A stretch of DNA of 64,000 bases, from contig CAUWFE010000004.1 of the NCBI GenBank assembly GCA_963558185.1, forward strand, positions 13,949 to 77,948, read 5' to 3'. Position 1 is the stretch's first letter; each line of letters opens with the position of its first letter. The notes beneath the pieces were generated by a model, which worked only from the letters and a program-made list of their open reading frames with translations, did no database searches and had not been told where the DNA came from. A program made the position numbers and the translations under genes. Shown here piece by piece: positions 47,781-57,534 of this stretch. This stretch comes from UMGS1663 sp963558185. GTDB taxonomy: Bacteria; Bacillota; Clostridia; TANB77; CAG-508.

Positions 47781-50153
47781 TTAATTTTTTGTTGTGAATT
47801 TTAGTTTATTATCATTTAAATCACAGTAAACAGTTTGTCCATTTTTCAAAATAGACATTAAAATCATATCAGAAAGTTCATCTTCTACATATCTTTGAAT
47901 TGCCCTTCTCAAAGGACGTGCACCATATTTTAAATCAGTACCTTTTGAAAGTAGATATTTCTTTGCATCTTCAGAAATTTCTAAAATAATATCTTTATTT
48001 GCAAGAGCTTTTTTAGTATCTAACAACATTAAATCTACAATTTGTAATAATTGTGTATCAGATAAATTCTTAAAGCAAACAATTTCATCTACACGATTTA
48101 AAAATTCTGGTCTGAAAGTTTCCTTTAATGCATCAAATATTTTATTTTTTTGTGAAGCTTCTGCATTTCCAAAACCAATAGAGTTTACATTTTGTGCAGA
48201 ACCTGCATTTGATGTCATAATAATAATTGTATTTTCAAAACTTACAGTATTCCCTTGAGAATCAGTTAATCTACCATCATCTAATATTTGTAATAATATA
48301 TTAAATACATCAGGATGAGCTTTTTCGATTTCATCTAGTAAAACTATAGAATATGGTTTACGTTTAACTTTTTCTGTTAATTGGCCTGCATCATCATAAC
48401 CAACATAACCTGGAGGTGAACCAATAAGTTTTGAAGTTGAATGACTTTCCATATATTCGGACATATCTATTCTAATAATAGAATCTTCATTGCCAAACAT
48501 TTCATAAGCTAAACTTTTAGCAAGTTCGGTTTTTCCAACACCAGTAGGTCCAACAAAAATGAAAGAAGGTGGTCTTTTTGTACTTTTTAGGCCAGCACGG
48601 TTTCTTCTAATTGCTCTTGAAACTGCTTCTACTGCTTCATCTTGTCCTATAACACGTTTATGAAGATTTTTTTCTAAATTTAGTAACTTAATAGTTTCTT
48701 CTTCAGTTATTTTTTGAACTGGAATTTTTGTCCAACTTTCAATTACACCAGCAATATCTTCAGTATTTAATTGCATAGGTTTTAAATTAGCTTGAAGAGT
48801 ATTAAATTTTTCTGTCAAATTACATTCTTTAGCCTTTAATTCAGCAATTTTTTTATAATTTTCATCAGAGGTATTTTCGTCAGAAGTTGTTTTATCTTCT
48901 AAACTAGCAAGTTCTTCTTTTAATTCATTAAGAGCCTTTTTAGTAATTTCTAATTCATATAATTCTTTATTACCTAAATTGATACGAGAACATGCTTCAT
49001 CTAAAATATCTATTGCTTTATCAGGTAAAAATCTATCATGAATATATTTTTCAGACATTATAACAGTTTGACGAATAATATCTGTAGATATTTTTACTTT
49101 ATGATATTCCTCATAATATTTTTTTACACCTTCTAAAATATCTATAGTGTCAGAAATTGAAGGTTCTTCAACTATTACTGGTTGAAATCTTCTTTCTAAA
49201 GCACTGTCTTTTTCAATATATTTACGATATTCTTTTAAAGTAGTAGTACCAATTAATTGAATATCTCCATTAGAAAGAGAAGGTTTTAATATATTTGCAG
49301 CATTCATTGAATGTTCGCCATCACCAGCACCAATAATATTATGAATTTCATCTATAACTAATATTATATTTCCTGCATCTTTACACTCGTCTATAATAGA
49401 TTTCATTCTAGCTTCAAATTGACCTCTAAATTGTGTACCAGCAATTACAGCAGTCATATCTAATAAATATACTTCTTTATCTAAAAGTTTAACAGGTACA
49501 TTATTATTAGCAATACGTATAGCTAAACCTTGAGCAATTGCAGTTTTACCTACACCAGGTTCACCAATTAAACAAGGGTTATTCTTAGAACGGCGATTTA
49601 AAATTTGAACAATTCTTTCAATTTCTCTATCACGACCAATTACAATGTCTAATTGATTATTTTTAGCTTTTAAAGTTAAATTGGTACCATAAGTTTCAAG
49701 AGTTTTTCTCTTTTTCTCTTTTTTAGTATTTTCTTTTTTAACTTTTTTATCATTTTTTGAAGAATCATTTTTTTCAGAATCTTTATTATCTGATTTATCT
49801 CCTAACATATTTGAAAATATAGCACCTATAGGAATAGCAGTAGCACTAAACATGTTTTTCATCTCCTCAGGGTCTATATTATTAAGTTCTTCTAAATCTT
49901 CCTTACTGATATCATCAAGTTCATCTATATTTAAATTATTGGTTACATTATTCAACATATTTTGGATTTGACTTGTCATATTTTGAAGGTCTTTTTCAGA
50001 TAAATTTATACTTGCAACTCCGCCTTGAAGAGGATTAATTCCTTTTTCTTTAGCACAACTTTCACAAATTCCTTCTGTTGCAGTAGAACCATCTGCTAAT
50101 TTTTTATTAATAAAAATAGTGGCTTCATTTTTTTTACATATTGAACATAACAT
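47781..50153 (-). CDS. clpE: ClpE-type AAA+ unfoldase with N-terminal zinc finger
   Basis: This is a 790-residue Hsp100 ATPase that unfolds proteins, normally for ClpP. Instead of the Clp_N double repeat it begins with a four-Cys zinc finger (Cys 3, 6, 30, 33), followed by a Met/Asn-rich acidic linker and a Lys-rich segment to about 150. This is the ClpE arrangement. AAA-1 has Walker A in GEPGVGKTAIA (about 195) and AAA-2 has GPTGVGKTELA (about 536). A coiled-coil or UVR-like segment sits between them (about 400-455). The conserved SPPGYVGYDDAG and NRVDEIVCF follow. The ClpP-binding loop tripeptide is not obvious near N-S-I-G-F-G, where that loop lies. No CtsR operator is seen upstream. Confidence 0.9.
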   Translation of the reverse strand: MLCSICKKNEATIFINKKLADGSTATEGICESCAKEKGINPLQGGVASINLSEKDLQNMTSQIQNMLNNVTNNLNIDELDDISKEDLEELNNIDPEEMKNMFSATAIPIGAIFSNMLGDKSDNKDSEKNDSSKNDKKVKKENTKKEKKRKTLETYGTNLTLKAKNNQLDIVIGRDREIERIVQILNRRSKNNPCLIGEPGVGKTAIAQGLAIRIANNNVPVKLLDKEVYLLDMTAVIAGTQFRGQFEARMKSIIDECKDAGNIILVIDEIHNIIGAGDGEHSMNAANILKPSLSNGDIQLIGTTTLKEYRKYIEKDSALERRFQPVIVEEPSISDTIDILEGVKKYYEEYHKVKISTDIIRQTVIMSEKYIHDRFLPDKAIDILDEACSRINLGNKELYELEITKKALNELKEELASLEDKTTSDENTSDENYKKIAELKAKECNLTEKFNTLQANLKPMQLNTEDIAGVIESWTKIPVQKITEEETIKLLNLEKNLHKRVIGQDEAVEAVSRAIRRNRAGLKSTKRPPSFIFVGPTGVGKTELAKSLAYEMFGNEDSIIRIDMSEYMESHSTSKLIGSPPGYVGYDDAGQLTEKVKRKPYSIVLLDEIEKAHPDVFNILLQILDDGRLTDSQGNTVSFENTIIIMTSNAGSAQNVNSIGFGNAEASQKNKIFDALKETFRPEFLNRVDEIVCFKNLSDTQLLQIVDLMLLDTKKALANKDIILEISEDAKKYLLSKGTDLKYGARPLRRAIQRYVEDELSDMILMSILKNGQTVYCDLNDNKLKFTTKN

Positions 50154-50276
50154 TATATTTTTATTGCTCCTTTTTTATATTAATTTCGTGTGTATATCAT
50201 ACATTAAAAATAGTAAATAGTCAATAAAAATGGAAAAATATAAGCTTACAGAATGGTAAGATTATTAAAAACTTTC

Positions 50277-50305
50277 TTGCATTTAACAATTCATCATGTT
50301 ATAAT
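50277..50305 (+). promoter_or_regulatory. Promoter for the DUF3298-type gene
   Basis: TTGCAT (50277-50282), a 17-nt spacer and TATAAT (50300-50305), 31 bp before the ATG. Confidence 0.75.
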
Positions 50306-50336
50306 TTGAAATGTAAAAGAAAGAGGGAGAAAGCCA

Positions 50337-51197
50337 ATGAAAAAAAATTATATATTATATATTGTTATAAGTATAATATGTGTAATAAGTATAGGAATAG
50401 CAGTATATTATCAAATGTTTATAGCAAATGAAGAAGAGGAATTTTTACCAGAAAATATTATAAATACAGAAGGTAATAATAATATAAGTGATGAGCCTGA
50501 AATGGAAAGGGTAAAAGCACAATTTAATGAATTATTTAAAAATAATATAAACTTTCAAAAAAATACAGTAACAGGGGTAAAAAAGATATATGATGACAAA
50601 GAAATAGTATATACAGCACATGTAATAGACCAAGAAAAAGACGGAAAATATGATGTAAATATTAATATACCAGTAGTTAATATACAAGGAGAAATACCAT
50701 CAGAGTTTAATAATATAACACAAGAAGTATTTGCGAACAAAGCAGCAGATGTATTAAATAATTCAAAAGAATTTACAGTATATAATGTAGATTATAGTGC
50801 ATATATTAATGGAAATATATTATCAATAGCAATAAAATCAACATTAAAAGAAGAACGTAGTGCACAAAGAGTAATAGTACAAACATATAATTATGATTTA
50901 CAAACTGGTAAAAAAGTATCATTAAATGAAGTTTTAAACTTATATGGTAAAGATGCAACTAAAGTAAATCAAAAAATAGCAAAAGAAGTAGGAAAAGCAG
51001 CAGAACAAGCAGAAGCTTTAGGAGAAGCAATTAGTCAAACAGGACAAACAATATATAAAAGGGATTTAAACAGTGCAATATATATAACAGACAATGTAAA
51101 TAATTTCTTTGTAGGAAAAGATGGAGCAATATATGTTATTTATGCATATGGAAATTCAAATGCAACATCAGAATTAGATATTATTAAGGTAGACTAG
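50337..51197 (+). CDS. Membrane-anchored DUF4163/DUF3298-like protein
   Basis: This 286-residue protein has one N-terminal membrane helix (about 5-27), an acidic linker and an extracytoplasmic domain. The domain shows the DUF4163-like segment Y-D-V-N-I-N-I-P-V-V-N, then the DUF3298-type Y-N-Y-D-L-Q-T-G-K-K-V-S-L-N-E-V-L and an ending F-F-V-G-K-D-G-A-I-Y-V-I-Y-A-Y-G. These domains occur in PdaC-type deacetylases and in stand-alone envelope proteins; no deacetylase domain is present here. Function unknown. AGAGGGAG precedes the ATG, and a compact terminator follows. Confidence 0.7.
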   Translation: MKKNYILYIVISIICVISIGIAVYYQMFIANEEEEFLPENIINTEGNNNISDEPEMERVKAQFNELFKNNINFQKNTVTGVKKIYDDKEIVYTAHVIDQEKDGKYDVNINIPVVNIQGEIPSEFNNITQEVFANKAADVLNNSKEFTVYNVDYSAYINGNILSIAIKSTLKEERSAQRVIVQTYNYDLQTGKKVSLNEVLNLYGKDATKVNQKIAKEVGKAAEQAEALGEAISQTGQTIYKRDLNSAIYITDNVNNFFVGKDGAIYVIYAYGNSNATSELDIIKVD

Positions 51198-51219
51198 AGA
51201 ATTTAATTCTCTAGTTTTA
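51193..51219 (+). terminator. Compact hairpin after the DUF3298-type gene
   Basis: ACTAGAGAATT (51193-51203) pairs with AATTCTCTAGT (51205-51215), followed by TTTT. The tight loop suggests the innermost pairs stay open. It overlaps the stop codon (51195-51197). Confidence 0.65.
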
Positions 51220-51238
51220 ATTAAAGAGGGAAAAAGCT

Positions 51239-53182
51239 ATGGAAAAAAAACTACTAATTACTGAAAAACCATCAGTAGCAATGGAATTTGCAAAAGTATT
51301 AGGAGCAAATGGAAAAAGAAATAATGGATATATAGAATCTGAAAAATGGGTTATTACTTGGTGTGTAGGTCATTTAGTTACCATGTCATATCCAGAAGTA
51401 TATGATGAAAAGCTAAAATATTGGAGATTAGATACACTTCCATTTATTCCAAAAGAATGGAAATATGAAGTTATTTCAAATGTGCAAAAACAATATGAAA
51501 TAATAAAAAGTTTATTACAAAGAGAAGATATAGATTCAATTTATGTTGCAACAGACTCTGGGCGAGAAGGAGAATATATATTTAGATTAGTAGAAAATCA
51601 AATTGGAATAAAAAAGAAAAATAGAAAAAGAGTATGGATTGATTCACAAACAGAAGAAGAAATAAAAAGAGGAATAGAAGAAGCAAAAGATTTATCAGAA
51701 TATGATAGTTTATCAGATAGTGCATATTTAAGAGCAAAAGAAGATTATTTAATAGGAATTAATTTTTCTCGTCTATTAACACTAATATATGGAAGAAGAG
51801 TAGCCTCACAAATAAATGAAGAAAGAATATCTATTTCAGTTGGAAGAGTAATGACATGTGTATTAGGAATGGTGGTAGAAAGAGAAAGAGAAATAAGAAA
51901 TTTTGTAAAAACACCATTTTACAAAATAATAGGTAACTTCGGAGATTTAAAAGCAGAATGGAAAGTTAATGAAAAGTCTAAAATGTGGGAATCTACAAAA
52001 TTATATAATGAAACAGGCTTTAGAAAATTAGAAGATGCAAAGGAATTTATACTTTCATTACAAGGTAAAAAAGCAATAATTACAGATATCAAAAAAACAA
52101 AACAAAAAGAAAATGCTCCATTATTATTTAATTTAGCAGAAATACAAAATGAATGTACAAAAAGATTTAAAATAAAGCCAGATGAAACATTAGAGATTAT
52201 TCAAAATTTATATGAAAATAAATTAGTAACATATCCTAGAACAGATGCAAGGGTATTATCAACAGCAGTAGCAAAAGTAATAACTAAAAATTTAAATGGA
52301 ATTGCAAAAGGATATCAAGATGAAGAAGTACAAAAATATATAAAAAAGATGTCAGAAGAAAAGTATAAAACAAATTTAATAGGAACAAAATATGTAAACG
52401 ATAGCAAAATTACAGACCATTATGCAATTATTCCAACAGGACAAGGATATGAGAATATAAATAAATTAACAGAATTACAAAAACAAGTATATAAAGTAAT
52501 AGTAAAAAGATTTTTAGCAATTTTTTATCCACCAGCAGAATATGAAAAAGTATCAATAACAATACAAGTAGAAAATGAGCAATTTTCTTGTAGCACAAAA
52601 ATATGTAAAAATGAAGGATATTTATATGTGTTATCAACAACAAAAGCACAAAATGTGGATAAACAAAGTAAAAATGACGAAAAAAATGAAACTATAGATT
52701 CAGAAAAAAGTAATAATATGGAATTATTAAAAAGTTTAAAGAAAAATGAAGAAATAGAAGTAAAAAATTATGAAACAAAAGATGCAGAAACTTCACCACC
52801 TACAAGATATAATTCTGGTTCTATTATTTTAGCAATGGAAAATGCCGGTAAATTAATCGAAGATGAAGAACTAAGAGAACAAATTAAAGGTGCCGGAATT
52901 GGAACAAGTGCAACTAGAGCAGAAATAATAAAAAAACTGGAGAAAATACAATATATTTCAATAAATACAAAAACACAAATTATTACACCTACACAAAAAG
53001 GAGAAGTAATATATGATGCAATTAAAATTTCTATGCCAGACATTTTAAATCCAAAATTAACAGCAAGTTGGGAAAAGGGGTTAGAAATGGTAGCAAAAAA
53101 AGAAATAAAAGCAGAGGAATTTATGCAAAAATTAGAAAAATACATATATACAAAATTTGATAGATTAGTAATAAAAAGATAA
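51239..53182 (+). CDS. topB: DNA topoisomerase III (type IA)
   Basis: This 647-residue type IA topoisomerase decatenates and relaxes single-stranded DNA regions. The TOPRIM domain begins LLITEKPSVA, with the acidic cluster in YVATDSGREGEYIF (about 103). SVGRVMT lies at about 202, where most relatives have SVGRVQT. The active-site Tyr is in VTYPRTDARVLS (about 330). The later SPPTRYNSGSIILAMENAG-like block and GIGTSATRAEII are intact. It lacks a C-terminal zinc-finger extension. AAAGAGGG precedes the ATG. murA follows after 67 bp. Confidence 0.95.
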   Translation: MEKKLLITEKPSVAMEFAKVLGANGKRNNGYIESEKWVITWCVGHLVTMSYPEVYDEKLKYWRLDTLPFIPKEWKYEVISNVQKQYEIIKSLLQREDIDSIYVATDSGREGEYIFRLVENQIGIKKKNRKRVWIDSQTEEEIKRGIEEAKDLSEYDSLSDSAYLRAKEDYLIGINFSRLLTLIYGRRVASQINEERISISVGRVMTCVLGMVVEREREIRNFVKTPFYKIIGNFGDLKAEWKVNEKSKMWESTKLYNETGFRKLEDAKEFILSLQGKKAIITDIKKTKQKENAPLLFNLAEIQNECTKRFKIKPDETLEIIQNLYENKLVTYPRTDARVLSTAVAKVITKNLNGIAKGYQDEEVQKYIKKMSEEKYKTNLIGTKYVNDSKITDHYAIIPTGQGYENINKLTELQKQVYKVIVKRFLAIFYPPAEYEKVSITIQVENEQFSCSTKICKNEGYLYVLSTTKAQNVDKQSKNDEKNETIDSEKSNNMELLKSLKKNEEIEVKNYETKDAETSPPTRYNSGSIILAMENAGKLIEDEELREQIKGAGIGTSATRAEIIKKLEKIQYISINTKTQIITPTQKGEVIYDAIKISMPDILNPKLTASWEKGLEMVAKKEIKAEEFMQKLEKYIYTKFDRLVIKR

Positions 53183-53249
53183 AACTTTAAAAAATCACTC
53201 TTTTGAAAAAAGTTACATAATATATAAAAAATAAGAAAGGGTGATACAT

Positions 53250-54503
53250 ATGTACAGTTATGTTATAGAGGGAAATCATTGCTTAGAAGGTACAGTAGAA
53301 ATATCTGGTTCTAAAAATGCGTCATTACCAATTATCGCAGCTACTATTTTAAGTAAAGGTAATTGCAAATTATACAATGTACCAGATATTAGAGACACAA
53401 AAATTACTTTAGAAATTATAAAACTTTTAGGAGGAAAAGTAAAAAGAGCAAATGGTAAAATAGAAATAAATACGAAAAATATTAATATTACTCAAATACC
53501 AGAAGAATTAATGGGAAAAATGCGTTCAACAGTAATTTTGGCAGGTGCAATATTAGGAAGATATAAAGAAGTAACATTTTCATATCCAGGGGGATGTGAT
53601 ATTGGAGCAAGACCAATTGACTTGCATTTAAAAGCATTTGAAAAATTGGGAATAAATATTGAAGAAAACTATGGATTTATTAAGTGTAAATGTGATAAAA
53701 TAATAGGGGCAAATATAGACTTGGATTTTCCAAGTGTAGGAGCAACAGAAAATATCATATTAGCAGCAACCTTAGCAGAAGGAATAACCACAATAACAAA
53801 TGCAGCTATGGAACCAGAAATAGAAGATTTGGCAAAATTTTTAAACAAAATGGGAGCAAAGATAGAAGGTGCAGGAACAAACTTTATAAAAATTACAGGA
53901 GTAGAAAAATTAAAAGAAATCAGCTATAACATAATGCCAGATAGAATTGAAGCAGGGACATTTTTATGCATTGGAGCAGTTACAGCAGGTAAAATTGAAT
54001 TAAAAAATGTAAATCCTAAACATGTAGTTCCAGCAATACATAAATTAAGAGAAATGGGATGTATGATAGAAGAAAATAAAAATTCTATTAAATTAATAGC
54101 ACCTAAAAGATTAAAAGCAGTAGATATAAAAACGATGCCATATCCGGGTTTTCCAACAGATTTGCAATCAGTATTTGGAGCAACTTTAGCAACTGCAAAA
54201 GGAACATCTGTAATAGTAGAAAATATATTTGAAAATAGATATAAATATACATCAGAATTAAAAAAAATGGGAGCAAAAATACAAATAGAAGGGAAAATAG
54301 CTGTAATAAAAGGTGTGCGAAGACTATATAATGCAAAAGTTGAAGCTTCCGATTTAAGAGGAGGAGCAGCTTTAGTGATTGCAGCATTAACAACAAAGGG
54401 GAAAACTCAAATAGATAAAATAGAATATATTTTAAGGGGATATGAAAATTTTGAACAAAAATTAAACAAAATAGGAGCTAAAATTAAAACAATTAACAAA
54501 TAA
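53250..54503 (+). CDS. murA: UDP-N-acetylglucosamine 1-carboxyvinyltransferase
   Basis: This is a 417-residue EPSP-synthase-fold enzyme that transfers enolpyruvate to UDP-GlcNAc, the first committed step of peptidoglycan precursor synthesis. The N-terminal EGTVEISGSKNASLPI carries the catalytic Lys-Asn pair. The loop Cys targeted by fosfomycin is present in PGGCDIGARP (about 116), so target-based intrinsic resistance is not indicated. ATG 53250 is preferred over the in-frame GTG 53241 because AAAGGG lies 10 nt before it. It heads the division cluster with divIB 31 bp downstream. Confidence 0.95.
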   Translation: MYSYVIEGNHCLEGTVEISGSKNASLPIIAATILSKGNCKLYNVPDIRDTKITLEIIKLLGGKVKRANGKIEINTKNINITQIPEELMGKMRSTVILAGAILGRYKEVTFSYPGGCDIGARPIDLHLKAFEKLGINIEENYGFIKCKCDKIIGANIDLDFPSVGATENIILAATLAEGITTITNAAMEPEIEDLAKFLNKMGAKIEGAGTNFIKITGVEKLKEISYNIMPDRIEAGTFLCIGAVTAGKIELKNVNPKHVVPAIHKLREMGCMIEENKNSIKLIAPKRLKAVDIKTMPYPGFPTDLQSVFGATLATAKGTSVIVENIFENRYKYTSELKKMGAKIQIEGKIAVIKGVRRLYNAKVEASDLRGGAALVIAALTTKGKTQIDKIEYILRGYENFEQKLNKIGAKIKTINK

Positions 54504-54534
54504 ATACTATAAGCCAAAGAAAGAAGGTGAAATC

Positions 54535-55554
54535 TTGTCTAAAAATAAAGTGAAAAATAAAAAATATGTAAGCCAAATAGTAGTAAAAAAAGGAAAACAC
54601 GAAGAAGAAAAAGAAGATGAAATTTTTAATTTTGATGATGAGATTATATTAGGTGTAAATACTTCTAAGAAAACAAAAGATGAAACAATTTCAAGAAACA
54701 ACGAAACACACAAAAAAATCAAAAATAAAAAAAGAAAAGCGAAGCAAAATAAAAAAAATAATCAAGTACATAAAAATATACCTAAAAAAATAGCAGAAGA
54801 AAGAGAAAAATCAAAAAACAAAAGAATGAGGATATTTAAAATAATAAAAATAATAATGTTAATTATCATTTTTATTGTTTTAGTAGTGGTGTTACTATTA
54901 TCACCAGTATTTGATATAAAAAATATTAGAGTAAAAGGAAATGATAAAATAGAGGCTGAAAAAATAATAAGTTTATCAGGTATTACCATAGGAGAAAATA
55001 CATTTAAATTTAATTCAAAAGAAGTAAAGAAAAAAATAAAAGAAAATGCTTACATAGAAACAGTAAAAATAGAGAGAAAATTACCTACAGGTATACAGAT
55101 TACAATAAAAGAAAGAAAACCGACAATATTAATGGAATATGGTAGTAGCTATATATACTTAAATAATCAAGGATATATATTAGAAATTTCTGCGGAAAAA
55201 TTGGACTTGCCAATAATACAAGGAGCAACAACAAAAGAAGAAGAGCTAGTTGCAGGAAATAGATTAAATAAAGAGGACTTAGAAAAACTAAATGTTGTAT
55301 TAAACATAATAGAATCAGCAAATTCAAATGGACTAACAGACCAACTTACAAAAGTAGATATTTCAGATAGCCAAGATTATAAAATAATTTTTAATGATGG
55401 ACAAGTAACAGCACATATAGGAGATTGTACAACATTAGGAACAAGGATGCTATATGTAAAAGCAATATTAGAAGACAATATTGGAATTAAAGGAGAAATA
55501 TTTGTAAATATGGATTTAAATATAGAAAACCCATATTTTAGAAAACAAGTATAA
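54535..55554 (+). CDS. divIB: Cell division protein FtsQ/DivIB
   Basis: This 339-residue bitopic protein has a long, very Lys-rich cytoplasmic N-terminus (about 1-100), one membrane helix (about 103-125) and a POTRA domain. The POTRA domain begins F-D-I-K-N-I-R-V-K-G-N (about 128-195, with L-P-T-G-I-Q-I-T-I-K-E-R-K-P). A beta domain follows with the T-L-G-T-R-M-L-Y-V-K-A-I-L segment typical of FtsQ/DivIB. It bridges FtsL/DivIC and the septal synthase. The start is TTG at 54535 behind AAGAAGGTG. The basic tail is longer than in B. subtilis DivIB. Confidence 0.9.
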   Translation: MSKNKVKNKKYVSQIVVKKGKHEEEKEDEIFNFDDEIILGVNTSKKTKDETISRNNETHKKIKNKKRKAKQNKKNNQVHKNIPKKIAEEREKSKNKRMRIFKIIKIIMLIIIFIVLVVVLLLSPVFDIKNIRVKGNDKIEAEKIISLSGITIGENTFKFNSKEVKKKIKENAYIETVKIERKLPTGIQITIKERKPTILMEYGSSYIYLNNQGYILEISAEKLDLPIIQGATTKEEELVAGNRLNKEDLEKLNVVLNIIESANSNGLTDQLTKVDISDSQDYKIIFNDGQVTAHIGDCTTLGTRMLYVKAILEDNIGIKGEIFVNMDLNIENPYFRKQV

Positions 55555-55583
55555 TGTAAATTAAAAAGTTAGGATGTGAATAT

Positions 55584-56297
55584 ATGAATAAATGGAAAAT
55601 AATCATAATAATAGGAATAACATGCAGTTTATTAACAGTTGCAATTTGCGTTCAGCTAAACACAATAAAAGAAGCTAATTTAGCAGTATCATCTGATTAT
55701 GCAGAAAACAATTTAAGAGATGAAGTGTTAAAATCAAAACAAAAATATGATGAAAAAGTAAGAGAATTAGATTTAAAAGAAAAAGAATTAGCTAAAGTAA
55801 GAGAAGAAGCGACAAAAGATAGTGAATCTGCAAGTAAAATGGAAGAACAAATAAGAAATAATAATAATTTAATAGGCTTAGTAGATGTTGAAGGGAAAGG
55901 GATAGAAGTTACAGTTAAAGATGATCCAAATGTTACTATTGATAGCATAGCAATAGAAAATCATATTGTGCATGATGTAGATTTAAGATGGATAGTAAAT
56001 GTACTAAATAACGCAGGTGCAGAAGCAATTTCTATAAATGGACAAAGAATAGTAGATACAACAGCAATAACTTGTGTAGGAAATGTTATAAAAATAAATG
56101 ATGAAAAAGTAGCTTCGCCATTTGTAATAAAAGCAATAGGATATCCAGAAAGTTTAGCAGGTATAGATATTGCAGGAGGATATATGGATTATATGAGAAG
56201 TGCAGGAATTATAGTAAATATCAAAAAATCTAATAATGTACAAATTCCTAAATATACAGGTGTATTGCAATCAAAATATATGAAAATCAGTAAATAA
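55584..56297 (+). CDS. DUF881 family protein (first of two)
   Basis: This 237-residue protein has an N-terminal membrane helix (about 5-23), a coiled coil (about 35-90, Lys/Glu heptads) and a conserved extracytoplasmic DUF881 domain. The domain includes G-K-G-I-E-V-T-V-K-D, L-R-W-I-V-N-V-L-N-N-A-G-A-E-A-I-S-I-N-G-Q-R and the A-I-G-Y-P-E-S segment. DUF881 proteins cluster with ftsA/ftsZ and sbp in Clostridia and Actinobacteria; their function is not established. A second copy follows 15 bp later, implying tandem duplication. Confidence 0.9.
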   Translation: MNKWKIIIIIGITCSLLTVAICVQLNTIKEANLAVSSDYAENNLRDEVLKSKQKYDEKVRELDLKEKELAKVREEATKDSESASKMEEQIRNNNNLIGLVDVEGKGIEVTVKDDPNVTIDSIAIENHIVHDVDLRWIVNVLNNAGAEAISINGQRIVDTTAITCVGNVIKINDEKVASPFVIKAIGYPESLAGIDIAGGYMDYMRSAGIIVNIKKSNNVQIPKYTGVLQSKYMKISK

Positions 56298-56312
56298 AAG
56301 AAAGGAGTCAAA

Positions 56313-57020
56313 ATGAAGCTAAAAAAAGAAAAGATAGTACTTATAATTTCTATAACACTAGTATGTATAATATTAATAGCAATTATGTTTGCACAATTTA
56401 GAACCATAGAAGAAACTGATATAACAGGTATAAAAAATGCAAAAGAAGCAGAACTTAGAACAATGCTATCAAGTTGGAAAAGTAAATATGACGAAACCGT
56501 GGAAAAATTAGAAGATACAAATAAAAAGATTAAAGAATATCAAGATAAAATTTCATCAGATGAAGCAGCAGAAGAACTATTAGAAGAAGAATTAGAACAA
56601 ACAAATATATTATCTGGAAAAACAGATATTAGTGGAGAAGGAGTAGTAGTAACTTTATCAGATAATAATGAAAAATCTATAGTAGCAGAAGACCTATTAA
56701 GACTAGTAAATGAATTAAGACTAGCAGGAGCAGAGGCAATTGCAATTAATGATGAAAGAGTATTAGGGACAACGGAAATAGTAGATGTTAATGGAAATAT
56801 ATTAGTAAATACAAAAAGAATAGTATCACCATACATAGTTAAAGTAATAGGAAGTCAAACTTATTTATCAAGTGCATTAAGTTTAAAGAATAGTGGTTAC
56901 ATAGATAGTTGTAAAAACGAAGGAAAAACTATAGAAATGAAACAAGAAAAAAATATAAAGATACTTGCTTATAATGGTATAAGACAAATGAAATATGCAA
57001 AGGAGGTAAAAAAAGAATGA
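56313..57020 (+). CDS. DUF881 family protein (second of two)
   Basis: This 235-residue paralogue of the preceding gene has the same layout: membrane helix (about 7-27), coiled coil (about 45-90) and DUF881 domain with G-E-G-V-V-V-T-L-S-D and L-V-N-E-L-R-L-A-G-A-E-A-I-A-I-N-D-E-R. The two have diverged clearly outside these blocks. It ends in TGA (57018-57020), overlapping the sbp ATG as ATGA, a sign of translational coupling and proof that TGA is a stop here. AAAGGAG precedes the ATG. Confidence 0.9.
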   Translation: MKLKKEKIVLIISITLVCIILIAIMFAQFRTIEETDITGIKNAKEAELRTMLSSWKSKYDETVEKLEDTNKKIKEYQDKISSDEAAEELLEEELEQTNILSGKTDISGEGVVVTLSDNNEKSIVAEDLLRLVNELRLAGAEAIAINDERVLGTTEIVDVNGNILVNTKRIVSPYIVKVIGSQTYLSSALSLKNSGYIDSCKNEGKTIEMKQEKNIKILAYNGIRQMKYAKEVKKE

Positions 57021-57412
57021 TAATGATATTTGCAATTATAATAGGATGCATAGTTGGTGCTTTAATAGGATTAAATATTCCTACTATACCATATACATAT
57101 TCTAGTTATTTAGCAATAGCCATAATTGCAGCATTAGACTCTGTATTTGGTGCTATTACATCCATTTTAAATGGTAAATTTGATTTAAAAATTTTCTTAT
57201 CAGGTTTTTTTGTTAATGCAATATTAGCCATGGCATTAACATATTTAGGACAAAAATTAAATATAGATATCTATTTAGCAGCAGTGGTAGTATTTGTAGG
57301 AAGAATGTTTAATAACTTAGGAACAATTCGTAGATACTATGTAGAAAAATTATCAAATAAAAATATTTTTAAAAAAGCTCAGCAGATAATAAAAAAAGCT
57401 GAAAAAGAATAA
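57017..57412 (+). CDS. sbp: Small basic protein (DUF1290, Sbp family)
   Basis: This 131-residue membrane protein has about three helices. It begins M-I-M-I-F-A-I-I-I-G-C-I-V-G-A-L-I-G and contains the P-T-I-P-Y-T-Y-S-S-Y-L-A-I-A-I-I-A-A-L-D-S segment of DUF1290, with a basic C-terminus. The family is always found near ftsA/ftsZ; its role is unknown. AAAGGAGG is 12 nt upstream, inside the previous gene. The 578-bp gap that follows holds palindromic elements and the ftsA promoter. Confidence 0.9.
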   Translation: MIMIFAIIIGCIVGALIGLNIPTIPYTYSSYLAIAIIAALDSVFGAITSILNGKFDLKIFLSGFFVNAILAMALTYLGQKLNIDIYLAAVVVFVGRMFNNLGTIRRYYVEKLSNKNIFKKAQQIIKKAEKE

Positions 57413-57429
57413 AAATGAATAGTTTTATA

Positions 57430-57506
57430 AATTAATATGAGGAATGTCTTGAAATATAATTTTTTCATTACATTCCTCAAGTTTATCCAAAACTTATATT
57501 TCAAAG
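57430..57506. repeat. Palindromic element B (short relative of element A)
   Basis: TTGAAATATAA (57449-57459) is inverted at 57494-57504, and GAGGAATG (57439-57446) at 57471-57478. The left side and its upstream flank align with element A at 1919-1980, including the shared ATTACATTCCT. Probably a degenerate copy of the same dispersed repeat. Confidence 0.65.
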
Positions 57507-57534
57507 CATTTTATGATAAAAAACATTATCTAAT

